From Typha latifolia (Eukaryota > Streptophyta > Magnoliopsida > Poales > Typhaceae): a stretch of 64,000 nucleotides of DNA. The notes beneath the pieces were generated by a model, which did no database searches, was not told the DNA's origin, and saw nothing but the letters and a program-made list of their open reading frames with translations. The translations under genes and the position numbers were made by a program. Below are positions 1 through 11,753 of the stretch, piece after piece. The stretch's first letter is position 1; each line of letters opens with the position of its first letter. The stretch spans positions 8,421,501-8,485,500 of the forward strand of contig CM034102.1 in assembly GCA_019914945.1 (NCBI GenBank), written 5' to 3'.

Positions 1-1708
1 ACCTCGTGAGGATAACTCACCGCATATGCCCTAGCGAACGGCATGTGTCTGATTGTCTGTGCGCACAAGACTCAACGATCTCGGACATGGGCCACGAGAT
101 ATCGTATATCAGCGACCATAATCATCACTCTAGGCACCCCTAACTCTGGCGCCTACTCGGGTATCCCCACACTTTCTATCAACTATCCTATCAATCACAT
201 TTCATGTTTTCCTTCTAAATGCTAGATCACATATATATATCCAATACGATAATGAGTCAATGTATAACAAGAATTTAGGTGGAATAAGAATCAAGAGAAA
301 AATAATGCAATGCCGACTCCAACCATGTATCTAACACATGCATATTCTTGCTAGTCTATCACATGCATATTCATACCAGAAATCACTCCGACATAAAGTC
401 ATAACAGTATAATCATCTCTAATCATCTCTATTTATCATTATCATACTAATATTCAAGATCAACCTAATTCTATGCATGATAAAAATATGCTCGACTGTA
501 ATCATCTCTAGATAAAGTCATATAATCATGTTGGACGCCAAAACATGTATGTACATAATATATAACATAACCTAATTTGAGAAAGGCGTTTAGGGGATAA
601 GACTACTCACACTTGATCAGAAGACGCAAACCATGTATCCCTCACATTCTCCAATCAACCGAATGACACTAATAGCTAGCAAGGTCCACGAGGTCTCAAA
701 TAAGGGGTTCAAAATCTGAAAATATTTAAGTAGTATGATGTTAGTCATTTATCTAATTAGAATTAATTCAATTAAAATATAAAGGTTTATTAGGTTTAGA
801 ATTACTTCTTTTTATTTTTGATTACATAACTAGATCTATATTATAGATATGATTCAAATACTATAATTATACTATTATCATAAAATGCTAATTATAGTAT
901 AAGGAGAAGATGTTTGTTTTCTTTTATATAAGAATATTTCTAAATATATAATTATAAAATAAAATAAAAGGATAAATAACTATAAGTATATTATTGGTCT
1001 AATTATAATTAATTTTATAATTCATACTCTATCTTGATTAATTAGGGACTATGCAGTCTTTACTCGATAAAATAATAAATAAATAACTAAATAAGCACAG
1101 TATTTTATTTGTTGTAGAATAATAATATATAATAAATTAATAGAATTACTTAAAATATATATCATAAGAATATTAGAATATAAATCTAATAATTATAATT
1201 TACAAATCTATCTATTAAACTACTAGACATATAAGTAAATAAATAAATAAATATTGGTATTACTTATATTTATACATAATAGTTTATAACCTAATTAATC
1301 ATTAATTAATTATAATCAACAATAATCATATTGATGAATATATATTATTATCCAATAATTAATGTCTAAATCTATTTGTATTAATTAAAAAAGAAATATT
1401 TAAATAATTAAATAATGAAAATAAGGATTATTGCACTAGTGTTGGGCTTGGTCCAACACTGACCTCCTAGAACTGTAACAAAAAACAAAGAAGAGAAGAA
1501 GCAGCTGAGGAAGAAGAAGAAAGGAAGAAGAAAGAAGAAAGAAGAAAGAAGAAGAAGAAGAAAAGAGAAGAGACGAAGAGAAGAAAGAGAGGAGGGGAGG
1601 GAAGTGCGGACCCGGGACGGCGGGGAGGGCACTGGCCGCTGCTGGCCAGCCAGCGGTCGGCCTCTCGCCAGCGGCTCTGCTCCGACAAGCCCGAGCTCGG
1701 GTGTGAGT

Positions 1709-1757
<49 letters not shown>

Positions 1758-1986
1758 AAAGGGACTCACCATCACTCGCGGAGGTGGCGCCGGTGGTTTC
1801 CAAGGACGGCGACGGTGGCGATAACAGTGGGAGAGAGAGAGAAAGAGAGTTTGAGAGGGAGAAAGAGAGAGAGAGAGAGAGAGAACTATAAAGGGGAAGA
1901 GAGAGGCGCTGTGGCTGCAGCGCCGGCGGGCCCACTGGAGCTAGCTGGCCCGGCTTGGTTGGCCGGGCCAGCGGCTGGGGTGCGTT
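1..1986 (+). mobile_element. Long LTR-like repeat, copy A (partial)
   Basis: This segment matches copies B (42540-44922) and C (53264-56105) in the same orientation. All three share the block with CTCGTGAGGATAACTC and ATGCCCTAGCGAA, an AT-rich middle, a palindromic GCTGGGC...GCCCAGC stretch near 1437-1460, and a purine-rich GAA/GA 3' part. The left end lies outside the window. The right end lacks the GGTTGGGTTGTTACA terminus of B and C and stops at about 1986, where it meets the truncated LTR of the neighbouring gypsy element. No coding capacity is visible. It is probably a truncated solo LTR; the family assignment rests on B and C. Confidence 0.75.
1485..1890. repeat. Purine-rich GAA/GA microsatellite tract
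   Basis: A stretch with (GAA)n-like sequence at about 1500-1575 and GA-dinucleotide tracts at about 1705-1752 and 1830-1885 lies in the 3' part of repeat copy A. The same architecture recurs in copies B and C. Long open frames here translate only to Ser/Leu- or Arg/Glu-repeat proteins and come from the microsatellite. Confidence 0.85.
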
Positions 1987-2029
1987 AAGAAAAGATTCTA
2001 ACTAGGTGTATCAGCCCACCACGCTTCCT

Positions 2030-2240
2030 CCATCTTATCCTCAAGGTGTAAAGTCAAGGAAACGCTCCAAGATGTTCGTCTCCAACTCCCATGTTGCCTC
2101 ATCGGATAGCTTGCCAAGCCACTCAACTAGAACCTCCATCTCTAATCTGGTACCATGACGTCGTCGGTGCCTACCAAGTACACAAACTAGGTCTGTAATC
2201 TCTGTCTCCTCCAATGGCTCTAGTAGAACTGATCTAACGA
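2030..2240 (-). pseudogene. Chromodomain-like C-terminus of gypsy integrase
   Basis: The minus strand reads VLVEWLGKLSDEATWELE and ends a few residues later with FTP and a stop. This matches the chromodomain core at the end of plant chromovirus polyproteins (V-L-V-x-W-x-G and E-A-T-W-E). In the family the domain directs integration to chromatin. It lies directly before the polypurine-like stretch and the 3' LTR start at 2012, as expected. It belongs to the element at 1987-8249. Confidence 0.75.
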
Positions 2241-2639
2241 CCTCATGATCTCCAATCCTCTCTCTCTTAGCAATGAAACATGAAAGACATGATGCATTCT
2301 CGACCCCTCAGGCAGCTCCAAATGATACGCAACCGGACCGATACGCTCTAACACCCGAAATGGACCAAAGTAGCGATGTGCTAACTTTTAGTTTCGCATC
2401 GGACGCAAGGTCACCTATTGATATAGTTGCACCCTCATGAACACCTAACTGCCGATGTCGAGGTCCTACTCCCAATGGTTGAGATCATAAACTTGCTTCA
2501 TGCGGTTTTGAGCATATTTAAGATGGGACGCAACCACCTCAATATGGCGTCTCTATCCATCAAAGATAAGTCCACCCCTATCCAATCTGCAGATGCTAAT
2601 GTCATAAGTGCGTAATGTCGGGGCCGTGCACCTATACAC

Positions 2640-3420
2640 TACCTCGAACGGAGTCATGCCAATGCTGCTCTATGGATGGTGTTGTAAGACTACTCTGCTC
2701 ACGATAAGAACTCCAACCATCATCTCGGTATTTCTCTAGCAAAGCACCGCAAGTACTACTCAATGCCTCGATTGACCACCTCGGTTTGGCCATCCGTCTA
2801 TCGATAGTAGGCCAAATTGAAGTTCAATCGAGTGCCCTGTAATTTAAAAAACTTCATCCAAAAGTCACTCATAAATACACGATCATAATCTGAGACAATC
2901 GTGTGTGGCATACCATGCAACCGAGCAATATTTCTAACAAAAATTTCTACTACTGACTTGGCTGAAAATGGATGTGACAATGCAGAAAAGTGTACATACT
3001 TGCTCAATCTGTGAGCCACCATAAAAATAACGGAATAACCACGTACCAACGGAAGACCTTCTATGAAATCTATAGAAATATCTTTCCAAACATGGTCCGA
3101 TAATTCGGCCAGTTTTAACGTGGTTGCCTTAGCCCTTTGACAGACTTTGCAAGCACGGACAAAACACCTCACATCTCATCTTAGTCCTAGCTACGTGCAA
3201 CTCTGTGATATCCTCCTATAAATCCTCAAGACACCCTCATGACTAGCCTCTAGAGTATGATGAAAGTACTCCAATAATTTATGCCGCAATCCATCATTTG
3301 TGAGCACCCGAATGCACCAGCGGTCCAGCAGCAAACCGCCATGATTCTCCAACTCTAGATGGCACTCTAGATCATCCAATACCTCCTGTAACAATCTCAT
3401 AACATCGGGGTCAGATGCAT
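2640..3420 (-). pseudogene. Ty3/gypsy integrase (broken)
   Basis: On the minus strand an HHCC zinc-binding region is recognisable (a His-x-x pattern near 3250, then ACKVCQ with its Cys pair near 3150). The catalytic core follows: the first acidic site in WKDISIDFIEGLP, the second in IVSDYDRVFMSDFW, and then TDGQTEVVNRGIE with the catalytic Glu after an in-frame stop. These are the DDE residues of retroviral-type integrases. Stops and frameshifts interrupt it repeatedly. It belongs to the element at 1987-8249. Confidence 0.88.
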
Positions 3421-3559
3421 ATGCATACCTTAACTCGTCAAGAAAAGAAAATGTAGGACATTAAAAGGCTACGAGCTCGACGGTATCGGGTTAGCGTGAT
3501 AGTCCATTCACCACTCTATTTTATGTTCCTTTTTTATACTGAATTTCATAATCATACCC

Positions 3560-4720
3560 CAAAAATTTATCTCTGCTATGCCGGAGTGTGAATACGCTGC
3601 CTATAAAGTATAAAAGGCTCTTTTGACGGCATCCACTTTGTCATCACATGCAGAACTGGCAACATCTCTCTCTCTCTCATAGGTCGATAATTGCTGAGAT
3701 TTTTGTGATAAAAACATGCTAAGAAAGGTTATGGGACATCCTCCTTATATTACTACAACTCCTATATCAACCCCTTACGCATCACATTCCACAAGAAACT
3801 CTTTGGTGAAGTCTGATAAAGCTAGGATGGGTGCTGTTGTCATTGCTATTTTTAGTTTTTCAAAGGCTGTAGTGGCTTCATCCGTCCATCTAAAAGAGTC
3901 TTTCCTCAGCAAAGAAGTGAGAGGACCAGTGATCCTGCCATACCCGGCAATGAAGTGATGACAATACCCGGTCAGCCCTAAGAATCCTCGTAATCTTGTG
4001 GTGGAAGTAGGGATTGGCCAAGCGGTCATGCATGCCACCTTTTGAGGATCTGCCGCCACTCCTTCCGCTGTGATAATATGGCCTATATACTCCACTTGTG
4101 GTACTCCCCATAGGCACTTGGACTTCTTAATCTTCAGTTGGTTTTGCTTTAATAAATTCAGCATATCCTCCAAATGTCGCCAATGCTCTATTTCAGTCCT
4201 ATTGTACATCAAAATATCATCAAAGAATACCAAGACATATTTTCGTAATAGGGGCTGAAAACTATCATTCATGAGGCCTTGAAAAGTAGCTAGAGCATTG
4301 GTGAGACCAAAGGGCATCACCCAGAACTCGTAATGCCCGCTCGGAATCTTAAATACAGTTTAGTGCACATCCCCTGGGTAAACTCTAATTTGATGATACC
4401 CAGCCCTCAAGTCAAGCTTACCGAATATGGTCACCCCTGCAAGCTCGTTCCAACAACTCCTCTATGATTGGAATAGGATATTGGTCCTTGATGGTGATAG
4501 CGTTTAGAGTCCGGTAGTCGACACAAAAATGCCACATCCCATCCTTCTTTTGCACTAATAGCATGGGCGATGAGTAGGAGCTATGACTTGGTTATATGAG
4601 GCCTTCCTCCAATATCTCAATTACCATCTTGGAGATAACTTCCTTTTGCACATGTGAATGCTGATACAGCCTCACGACTTGGTTATATGACTCCTCAAGC
4701 AGTCCAGCAAATTTATCTAA
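3560..4720 (-). pseudogene. Ty3/gypsy reverse transcriptase and RNase H (broken)
   Basis: The minus strand shows the RT core in order: a KKDG...CVDYRTLNAIT region near 4560-4500, PFGLTNALATFQ near 4310, and the catalytic FFDDIL box near 4215. A 181-residue open stretch at 4320-3775 runs through the connection domain to the RNase H start (FLVECDA). RNase H continues to QQLSTYERER near 3670, where a TCTC repeat has grown within the coding sequence. The family role is copying element RNA into DNA and degrading the template. Stops at both ends make it non-functional. Confidence 0.92.
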
Positions 4721-4821
4721 AAATTAGATAAATCAATTGTAGTACCTAGACTCAAATAGAGGCTCATCTCCTACTGGTTGTAACTGAAGAAGATAGGCCA
4801 AATCACTCGTACAAAACAACT

Positions 4822-5510
4822 TGATACACTTAGTTATGATCTTTTCTTATTGCATTGGTTGTTTACTTTTATTAAATAAAATTCATGTAGGTCGCGTTCG
4901 AACACAGGAGGGGTCGCGTTCGAACGCCCTTGCGAACGCCTGCATCAGGTTCGCAAATACAGAGAAAACAAATAGTGCGTTCGAACACAGATGGGCAAGT
5001 TCGAACACCGCGTTCAAACGCCTTCATCGCGTTCGCACTTACAGATAATGCCTTTTGTGCGTTCGAACGTGATCGGGCGCGTTCGAATGTGATCGGCAGG
5101 AATCCTCTAGAATTAGAGTTATTATTTTAGGACATGTTGGCTAGCCTCTTTAAATATGTGGATAGCAGCCAAATTCATTATTCTATTGGATTATTAATTT
5201 CTTGCCTCCTATCTTCTCTTTAGACTCTCTCCCTCCTCCCTCTTCACTATCCTCCTCCCTCTTCACCATCATTCCACCTCTACCGTTGGTAAGGTTTCTT
5301 CTAACTTTTAATCTCCCTCGTCTGTCGAGTCACCCATCTTCTTTGGGATCTCAACCACTTTGTTCCCTTCATCTACATCCCTTAATCACATCCATCATCC
5401 ACCTTCATCTCCATACCCATCCATAACCCTAACATCCACTCTACCTTTTGATACAAGAACCCATAAATTTGGTATCAAAGCCAAGCGAACCTCATGAGTA
5501 CAAGAACCCA
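4822..5510 (+). mobile_element. Nested plus-strand gypsy LTR and leader fragment
   Basis: The sequence starts TGATACACTTAG like the LTR at 61552, carries the same series of GCGTTCGAAC palindromes (4890-5090), a TC-rich stretch and AACCCTAACATCCACTCTAC, and is followed near 5471 by TTGGTATCAAAGCC, a primer-site-like sequence complementary to the initiator-Met tRNA 3' end. It lies opposite in direction to the surrounding element, between its RT (below 4820) and protease (above 5520). The exact borders are unclear, and no convincing target duplication was found. Confidence 0.7.
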
Positions 5511-5519
5511 TCACAGCCC

Positions 5520-6110
5520 CACCATCGTCTACATCGCTAGAATCGACGGAGATTGAACGCCATCAATCCGCACATCTTTGTTTCCTTGCTTAAATTTCAT
5601 CCACATGCTCCAGAAATCAAAAGTGATGGGTCCCAAGTTCTACAACCACTGAGTGCCAAGGACAATGTCTGCTCCTCGCAACACCAATGGATATAAGTCC
5701 ACAATGATGTCGTGTCCTTGCACTCATATACCGACCCGATGACACAAGCTCTCTACCCGAAGCTTCGTGCCGCCTCTAATAGCAACATCAAACCCCATGA
5801 TCGGTTCAACATCCAAGCCTAACTTCCTCACTAACCTCTCATCTAGAAAGTTGTGTACTCCCAGAATCGATGAGGATGTGCACACAATGCTTTCTAACGA
5901 GTCCGTCCGCCCGCAATGTCCTCAGCACAGAAGTACCTGAATATGCATTCATTGATATTTCAACTTGGATATCTTCCTACACGCCCTCCTCCACAACCTC
6001 CTCATGGACCTCCTCTAAACACTCTCCATCACCAACAACCTCATCATCATCCTCGAAACCGTTGATGAGCATCACACTACTGATTGGTTTGGAACACCGA
6101 TGATGGGGGG
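5520..6110 (-). pseudogene. Ty3/gypsy aspartic protease region (broken)
   Basis: The minus strand contains HILIDSGSTQ, the retropepsin active-site motif (Asp-Ser/Thr-Gly), near 5870, preceded by an acidic spacer after the zinc-knuckle region. The downstream end (GGAGCATGTGGATGAAATTT on the minus strand) matches the protease-RT linker of the element at 63920-63990, so the two elements are relatives. Frameshifts and stops abolish the frame. Confidence 0.8.
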
Positions 6111-6118
6111 TGAAATGT

Positions 6119-7130
6119 TCATTGCATCGAAAGCAAAGGCCCTTTTCTCTTCGGGGGTGGTCGTGCTTTAGTACTAGCAGTCGCTGTCTTTGAACTCACA
6201 GAATTTTTAGCCAATGTTCTAGGTGCAAACTGCCCATCTCGGTTGCCCCAACTTGTTTTCATTGCCATCTTGAGAGCTTTGTGCTTTTGCTCCGTCCTCA
6301 CGACCTTCTCAAATGCCTCATCAAGAGTAGTAGAACAAAAAGCATGAACATCCGCCTGTATCTCCTCCCATTGCCCTGAAATGAATGTGCCCATTAATGT
6401 CAGTTCGGGACGAGGCAGCTCACAACGATTACTAACTCTTTCAAATTCTACTTAGTACTCCAATATGGTTATCCTCTGAACCATCTTGCTTAATGTGGTA
6501 GCAAAATCTTTATATGTTGCTGTCCCAAATGTCCTCCTACAAAAGTTTGTCCAACCGTTAAATCCTTCACCACGAATAGCCGATCAATACTAATGCAATG
6601 CTGTTCCTTGTAGGTGAAAGCTTGCCATCTGGTATTGCTTCCTCCGCTGTCCCTTAATAATCAAAGTATTATTCCACTTGAAACACCCAATCCATCGGAT
6701 CACTGCCTTAGAATTTTGGAAAGTCCAAGCGTGCAGTTCTCCCTCGAATAGCATTGTCAGGTTCATGAAAGATCCTTAGTTCTGGTCTGAACCTTTGTGA
6801 TTGTTGATCTCCTTCTCTGAATTCTCGAGCACGCCCATCACCATCTCTGAAGGGATCAACGTCATCCTCTAGGTGTTTATTCTTTTCATCGATGAAGCAC
6901 ACTAGTGTCGCACGCCTCTCAGGTTCTATCATCGCCGGTCTTGGGTTGTGTATCGGAGGTAGGGGATGATGTGTAGGAATAGGTAAAAGAGGATCATTGA
7001 CATTAGCATGTCGTACCTGGACCTGTGGGGTATCGGTTCAGTGTGGTTCCACCGCTGATCCTTCTTGAGGCACCGATCTTGGTCGAGGAGATAACGAAAC
7101 CGATCGATTCATGACATATTCCTTTAAAGT
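6119..7130 (-). pseudogene. Ty3/gypsy gag (broken)
   Basis: Minus-strand fragments match the gag of the related element at 62560-63480: an ERRATLVCFIDEKN...LEDDVDPF block near 6920-6850 and a retrotransposon-gag block at 6394-6119 with EIQADVHAFC, LDEAFEKV and KHKALKMA. Gag forms the particle that packages element RNA. The protein is broken by frameshifts between the blocks. Part of the element at 1987-8249. Confidence 0.85.
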
Positions 7131-7383
7131 GTTATTATCATTCTATATTGCATCAACCCTATGTAGCAATTTTTGGAACATGCCTCTTAGTCCATCTCCT
7201 AAACCCATGTTCACACCCATGGACATTGGTTGACTCAATCCTACCGTGGCCACACTAAAGGAATCGGTCTCTCAATTAGGGTTATTGTGGATTGTCTCTT
7301 TCCTTATCGGTGTGCCCTTCATTAGTCTCCTTGTTGATGCCATCTTCCTTGCTTCCACCATTAATGGAGGTCCGAGGTTAACC

Positions 7384-7398
7384 GGGCTCTGATACTAA
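7384..7398 (-). other. Primer-binding site (tRNA-iMet type)
   Basis: Minus-strand TTAGTATCAGAGCCC directly follows the LTR end. TGGTATCAGAGC is the usual plant retrotransposon site that pairs with the initiator-Met tRNA; here one base of the core has changed. Confidence 0.75.
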
Positions 7399-8249
7399 TA
7401 ATAGGATACAGAACGATTCCTTCAAGATCTGAATTTATTCTAGGAAGTAGTCTGTACAACCAAAGAAAAGTATTCACCAAATATTCTGCCATAGTCAGAA
7501 AATTAAGAAATTAAGTAAGATCGATCCATAACTTCCTAATCTATATTTTTTGTATTTATGCCCTTCACAGATTCAAACTACAACTAGGACAAAAACTCAA
7601 TATAGTGTGGATGATTGTGGTGAAACGGGTGGAGTGAATGTTAGGGTTATGGAAGATAATGGAGATGAGGGTAAATGGTTGATGTTGTTTAAGGGATAAA
7701 GACAAAGGAAAAAAGTGGTCGAGATCCCAAGGAAGAGGGAGGACTCGATAGAGGAGGAAGATTAGAAGTTAGGAGAGACTTTGCTAATGGTAGAGGTGGC
7801 TGGTTGGTGAAGAGGGATGAGAGAGAGAAGGGTAGAGAGACTAGAGAGAGAATAGAGAGGCAAGAAACCAATATTCTATAAGCATAATGATTTTGGCTTC
7901 CATCCACACCTTTATAGAGACTAGCCAACAAGCCAAAATAACAAACATTAACCCTAATTCTAGTTGACTCCCACCGATCGCGTTCGAACGCGCCTGACTG
8001 CGTTCGAACGCACAAAAGGCGTTCGTTGTCGATGTGAACCTGATGCAGACATTCGAACGCGGAGTTCGAACGTGCCCGACGGCATTCGAATGCATATTTT
8101 GCGTTCTCTATTTTTGCGAACCTGATGTACGCGTTCGCAAAGGCGTTCGAATGTGCCCCCTTCCGTGTTCGAACAAGATCTATAGAAAATTTATTTTAAT
8201 AAAATAAATAAGTAATGCAATAAGAAAAAAACTCTAACTATGTGTATCA
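7399..8249 (-). repeat. 5' LTR of the minus-strand gypsy element
   Basis: On the minus strand it starts TGATACACA at 8249 and ends CCTATTA at 7399, next to the primer-binding site. It is about 851 bp. The U3 side (7975-8180) holds many copies of a GCGTTCGAACGC-type palindrome, followed by a TC-rich leader-like segment. The same layout is seen at 61552-62111, 4822-5470 and 27267-27701. Confidence 0.85.
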
Positions 8250-8509
8250 CACTAGTGGAAGATGGGATTCAGTACCAAATTAGCGGCCGCCTTAGGGTTG
8301 CCGAAGCCACCCTAGATAGGGACTGACATGCGAGAGATGCCATGGTCACCGACATCTCCACTTGAGGCCATGGAGGACCGCTTCCTTGATTGTTCACTTT
8401 GAGGACAAAGCGAGCAAAAGTGTAGTGGAGTGATGTTGTTCAGGCTCAACCGAATCAGTTCACAGGGTATTGGGTTTGTTTGGTTGAACCTATATATCAT
8501 GGCTAATTT

Positions 8510-9110
8510 TGGAGGATTACTTGGCCTTAGTCTTGGGCGTTCGAACAACTGGTAGCATAAGCCAAGAGCAACAACCTTTGAAACATTCAAACGTCATTCG
8601 AATGCCATAGACTAAGAGTACCTACCTTTGGTTTGAACGACATTAGAACACTCAAAACACACAATGTTGTTTTTAGTTTGATTAGAGTTATTTTGTTTGT
8701 TTGTTTCGTTTATGGCTTAATTAATTTTGAGTCAATTAATGATAGACTCCATATATATATGGAGAGCAGCCTAGTCCAGGGTATCATTGATGAATATTGT
8801 ATTTGCCTCTTTTTCTACCTCTCATCTCTTTCGATCTCCTTCCTTCTCGTTCTCTCAAGCTAAGGATGTTTCCCACCAAAGTCATCACCCTCCTCCCACC
8901 TTCGACTACCGTACCACCCTAGTCCTTTAAGGCCGACACCCTCTTCCCTCCTCTTCCCCTCTAAATAACAAACAACCATACCATCATTATCATCACCATC
9001 TTCCTTGCCATTTACATACTCAAGATATCCGCATTCCCACCAAATCCATCACCAAACCTTCCATCACCATCATCCCAATCACACCCAAGGATCGGTTCCA
9101 TATCATTCAT
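8510..9110 (+). repeat. LTR-like fragment with TTCGAA motifs
   Basis: It carries GGCGTTCGAAC and ATTCGAATG motifs (8536-8605), an AT-rich segment, a TATA-like TATATATA run at 8750 followed by GGAGAGCAGCC, and a CT-rich leader. This is the layout of the gypsy LTRs at 16323 and 61552. No coding region follows. It is read as a diverged LTR fragment; the borders are uncertain. Between 8250 and 8510 I see nothing identifiable. Confidence 0.5.
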
Positions 9111-9114
9111 TGTA

Positions 9115-9590
9115 TTGAGCTGTAGTCAGCTCACTTAGGCTCGGCTCAATAGGCTCAATATAGTCATCTTCCAAAATCTAAACTCTAAACATTCATAAAA
9201 CCCATCTCCAAACCGATCCCTTTCTCCTCTTCCAACTGTTGGCCCACCTTCTCCTCTTCCTCTTCTTCTTCCTCTTCCTCCTCCTTCTCCGGCACTAAGT
9301 CGGCGCCGCCTCCTCCACCACCTCTTTAAGCCAGCGTCGCCTCCTCAAGCCTCCTCCACCTCGTTGTGGTTGACTAGTTTCAAGCTTGGGCTCGACATCG
9401 ACTCGGTCCGACTAGGCTAGTGTATATGGCTTGATAACAAACTTTATTCAAGATTGAGCTCGGTTGGGGCTCGGTCTAAGTCGGCTCGAGTTAAGATGAG
9501 CCAATTCTAATTCTCAAAATAGGCTCAAAATTAATTTTGAGCCGAGCTTGAGCTGAAGCCAACTCACTTAGGCTCGACATGTTTACCCTT
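9115..9590. repeat. GGCTCG-rich degenerate repeat
   Basis: Loose repetitions of GGCTCGRCTC, TAGGCTCGAC and GAGCCGAGC are spread through this stretch, partly in inverted orientation (9117-9160 against 9470-9580), around a CT/CCTC-rich core. It may be a decayed foldback element of the kind with GGCTCGAGCTCGG ends. No coding region. Confidence 0.4.
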
Positions 9591-10534
9591 CTTACATATA
9601 ATAGGGAGTGCAACAAGAACATTATGCACACCCTCATTGTCACTAATTTTATTCTGAACCTTCATATTTTAGAGGAGATGAGGCAAAAATGACACCTTTC
9701 TACTTTCATTAGCAAACTTTCCTAGGAGGTGAATGAAGTCAAAACACCAAGAAAATTTCCGACTTCCACGGCTACTGTCTGTCCAAGCCAACACATGAAG
9801 TCAATTACTAAAATCGCCGTGCCCATCATAATAATTTAAAAGTACAAGGTGTTGTAGACACATTTCCCTTGATTCCGGGCCCTAAGGACAAAAACTACAC
9901 ACTCTAGCTTGACCCATAAACCATCGTATCATCTACCATTTCTTTGTTAGATTTTCTAACCTAATCTTGATAAAAATGTAAAGCCCGGTTCGAAATGAGT
10001 GTAATTCTTTGAGTTTGGGTAACTGGACTCATTTCTTAATATCATTTTAGATACATTAAACTAGTCAAAAATTACTCTGTATTTAGTTGTACATGTATGA
10101 TTGCTTTTTATGTGATGAACAAGTGATAAGTGTTCTTTTTGGAGGAAAATTGTAGATATATCATGTAAATGGATAAAAAATATCTTTCGTACTTGAATGA
10201 TATTTAATATTAAAATATTATTATTAAATTTAATATATAATAAAGTTGAAATTGTATAGAAAAATGTCACTTATTCTTTTTCCTTTGTAATAAATCCTAC
10301 CTATTGACTTATAAAACAATAATGTTGTTGTAGTTAGCAAATCTAAGACAGCAACGCTCTTATAAGGCAATATTATTATCTTAGTATGTAATTCCAAGAC
10401 AACAACTATAAACAAGACTGCAAACTGTCATCAATGCTGACTTATAAAACGATAATAAATATTTAGTGAGCAATTCCAAGACAATGATGGTCTTATACGA
10501 CATCAATTGATAATAAATACTTCTAATACAACAG
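9591..10534. other. Unassigned AT-rich region with loose internal repeats
   Basis: No gene is recognised. From about 10290 to 10530 a motif like GACTTATAAAAC...AATTCCAAGACAA recurs three times imperfectly, reminiscent of the subterminal repeats of plant DNA transposons. No matching termini were found. Confidence 0.35.
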
Positions 10535-10990
10535 TGTTGGACGTGAATTGTTTTGACATAAAATTTTTGTTAGTTTAGTACTTTTTATCTAGTATACTAG
10601 ATAACCACTAACTAATCTACTTATCTCTTTAGTGGCCCACTATACTATGTTTATTGAACTTAATCAATTTAAGTTAGTTACAATTTCCTAGACTATTGAG
10701 GATTTTTCTATTTGATCAAGAATTCAATACGTATTTGTAATGAGTAGAATACGAAAAGAATAAAAGTTGTGATAATAAAATGAATGGCTCCTCCACCTAT
10801 AAATAGAGCGCCCATATTGCATCAGTGGCAATTGCGTTCAGTGTAGTAGGTGAGAGGAAGGAAGCTTATAGAGATCTAAGATGTGGAGACGATTACTTAG
10901 GCCTAAAGAGTTAGTTGAATCGACATCTTATCTATCATGTCCACATGTATATCTCCGATTCTAATTTAAGTGGTGACTGAGCAAGTTCCT
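10535..10990 (+). repeat. Ty1/copia-type LTR (solo or fragment)
   Basis: It starts TGTTGGACGTGAATTG, a typical copia LTR start, and is clearly similar to the copia 3' LTR at 23084-23530, including CTTATCTCTTTAGTG and a TATA box in CACCTATAAATAGAG at about 10794. No copia coding sequence precedes it. The right border was not determined. Confidence 0.7.
10794..10808 (+). promoter_or_regulatory. TATA box of copia LTR
   Basis: CACCTATAAATAGAG fits the plant TATA consensus and is kept in the sister LTR near 23363, although the surrounding sequence has diverged. It would drive element transcription if the LTR were active. Confidence 0.6.
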
Positions 10991-11753
10991 TGAGTTCTCT
11001 TAGATATAGGTTTTGGGTATACACGTTTAATTTCTTTTTCTTTTTTCATCTATAGAAAAATTTGGGGTTTCCTTACAATATATTATTTTGGAATTTCCTT
11101 CATCTCACTTGCATATAATTGCCACAAATATAGATTGCCAAGTTTATTTCTATCTATTTGTGAAGATTGATTTTAGGTTCTAATTTTCTTAGATGCAGAT
11201 CTATTTTTTTTTCCTTTTCAGAATATTTATTTACCGAGTTTCAGTAGTGTTTCACTTGGCTAATAGAACATCATGCTGTGATCTCAGTAAACAGGCCTAA
11301 GTACTGTAGAGAGAATTTAAATCCCAATAGATATCAATTAAATTTTTGATCATGTTGTTCATGTATATTGGACGAAATAATCGTTTGGCATCTTCGTGCT
11401 TAAAGATTCTGTTTTGCACTTTGATGCCACGTATGAGATACATAACTTTCAATCCTAATTTGATAAAGCATATAGGTTGAATGCTAATTTATTTTCTTAA
11501 AGTATTAATCTTACCTTTCATGTTTTTTAAATTGGCAATCCACATTGAAAGTTTTGCATTAAAACATATGTTTTAGGTTGCACTTTCTTCCATTTTATAT
11601 TTTTATTACAAATTATCTTTTCTACTATTTTCTCATAGATTTATCTTCGCCTTATCCTATTTAATAAAGTATAGAAAAATTATAAGACAAGTTCCTTATT
11701 CATATGCAAAATATAGAGTATTTTGCTCTTTCTTATTATGTGAGACTTAGTGT
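10991..11753. other. Unassigned AT-rich DNA
   Basis: No coding region, RNA gene or clear repeat could be recognised. The sequence is T-rich and may include the rest of the LTR or leader that begins at 10535. Confidence 0.4.

Larger units (their letters stand above)
1987..8249 (-). mobile_element. Degenerate Ty3/gypsy chromovirus-type element
   Basis: Reading leftward on the minus strand, the order is 5' LTR (8249-7399), a primer-binding site, gag, protease, reverse transcriptase, RNase H, integrase, a chromodomain-like C-terminus, and then the first about 26 bases of a 3' LTR (TGATACACCTAG...) at 2012-1987, cut off by repeat copy A. The gag-PR-RT-RH-INT order and the chromodomain mark a Ty3/gypsy chromovirus. 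Every coding part has stops or frameshifts, so it is dead. A plus-strand LTR piece is nested at 4822-5510. No target duplication can be read because the 3' end is lost. Confidence 0.9.

Noticed and set aside
1408..1988. Overlapping long open frames on both strands encoding Ser/Leu- or Arg/Glu-repeat proteins
   Set aside because: They translate a GA/TC microsatellite in an LTR-like repeat. Equivalent frames recur in copies B and C with different repeat lengths, and no domain is visible.
9115..9590. A candidate foldback transposon with GGCTCG-rich ends
   Set aside because: Inverted similarity is visible, but exact ends and a target duplication could not be established, so it is listed only as a degenerate repeat.
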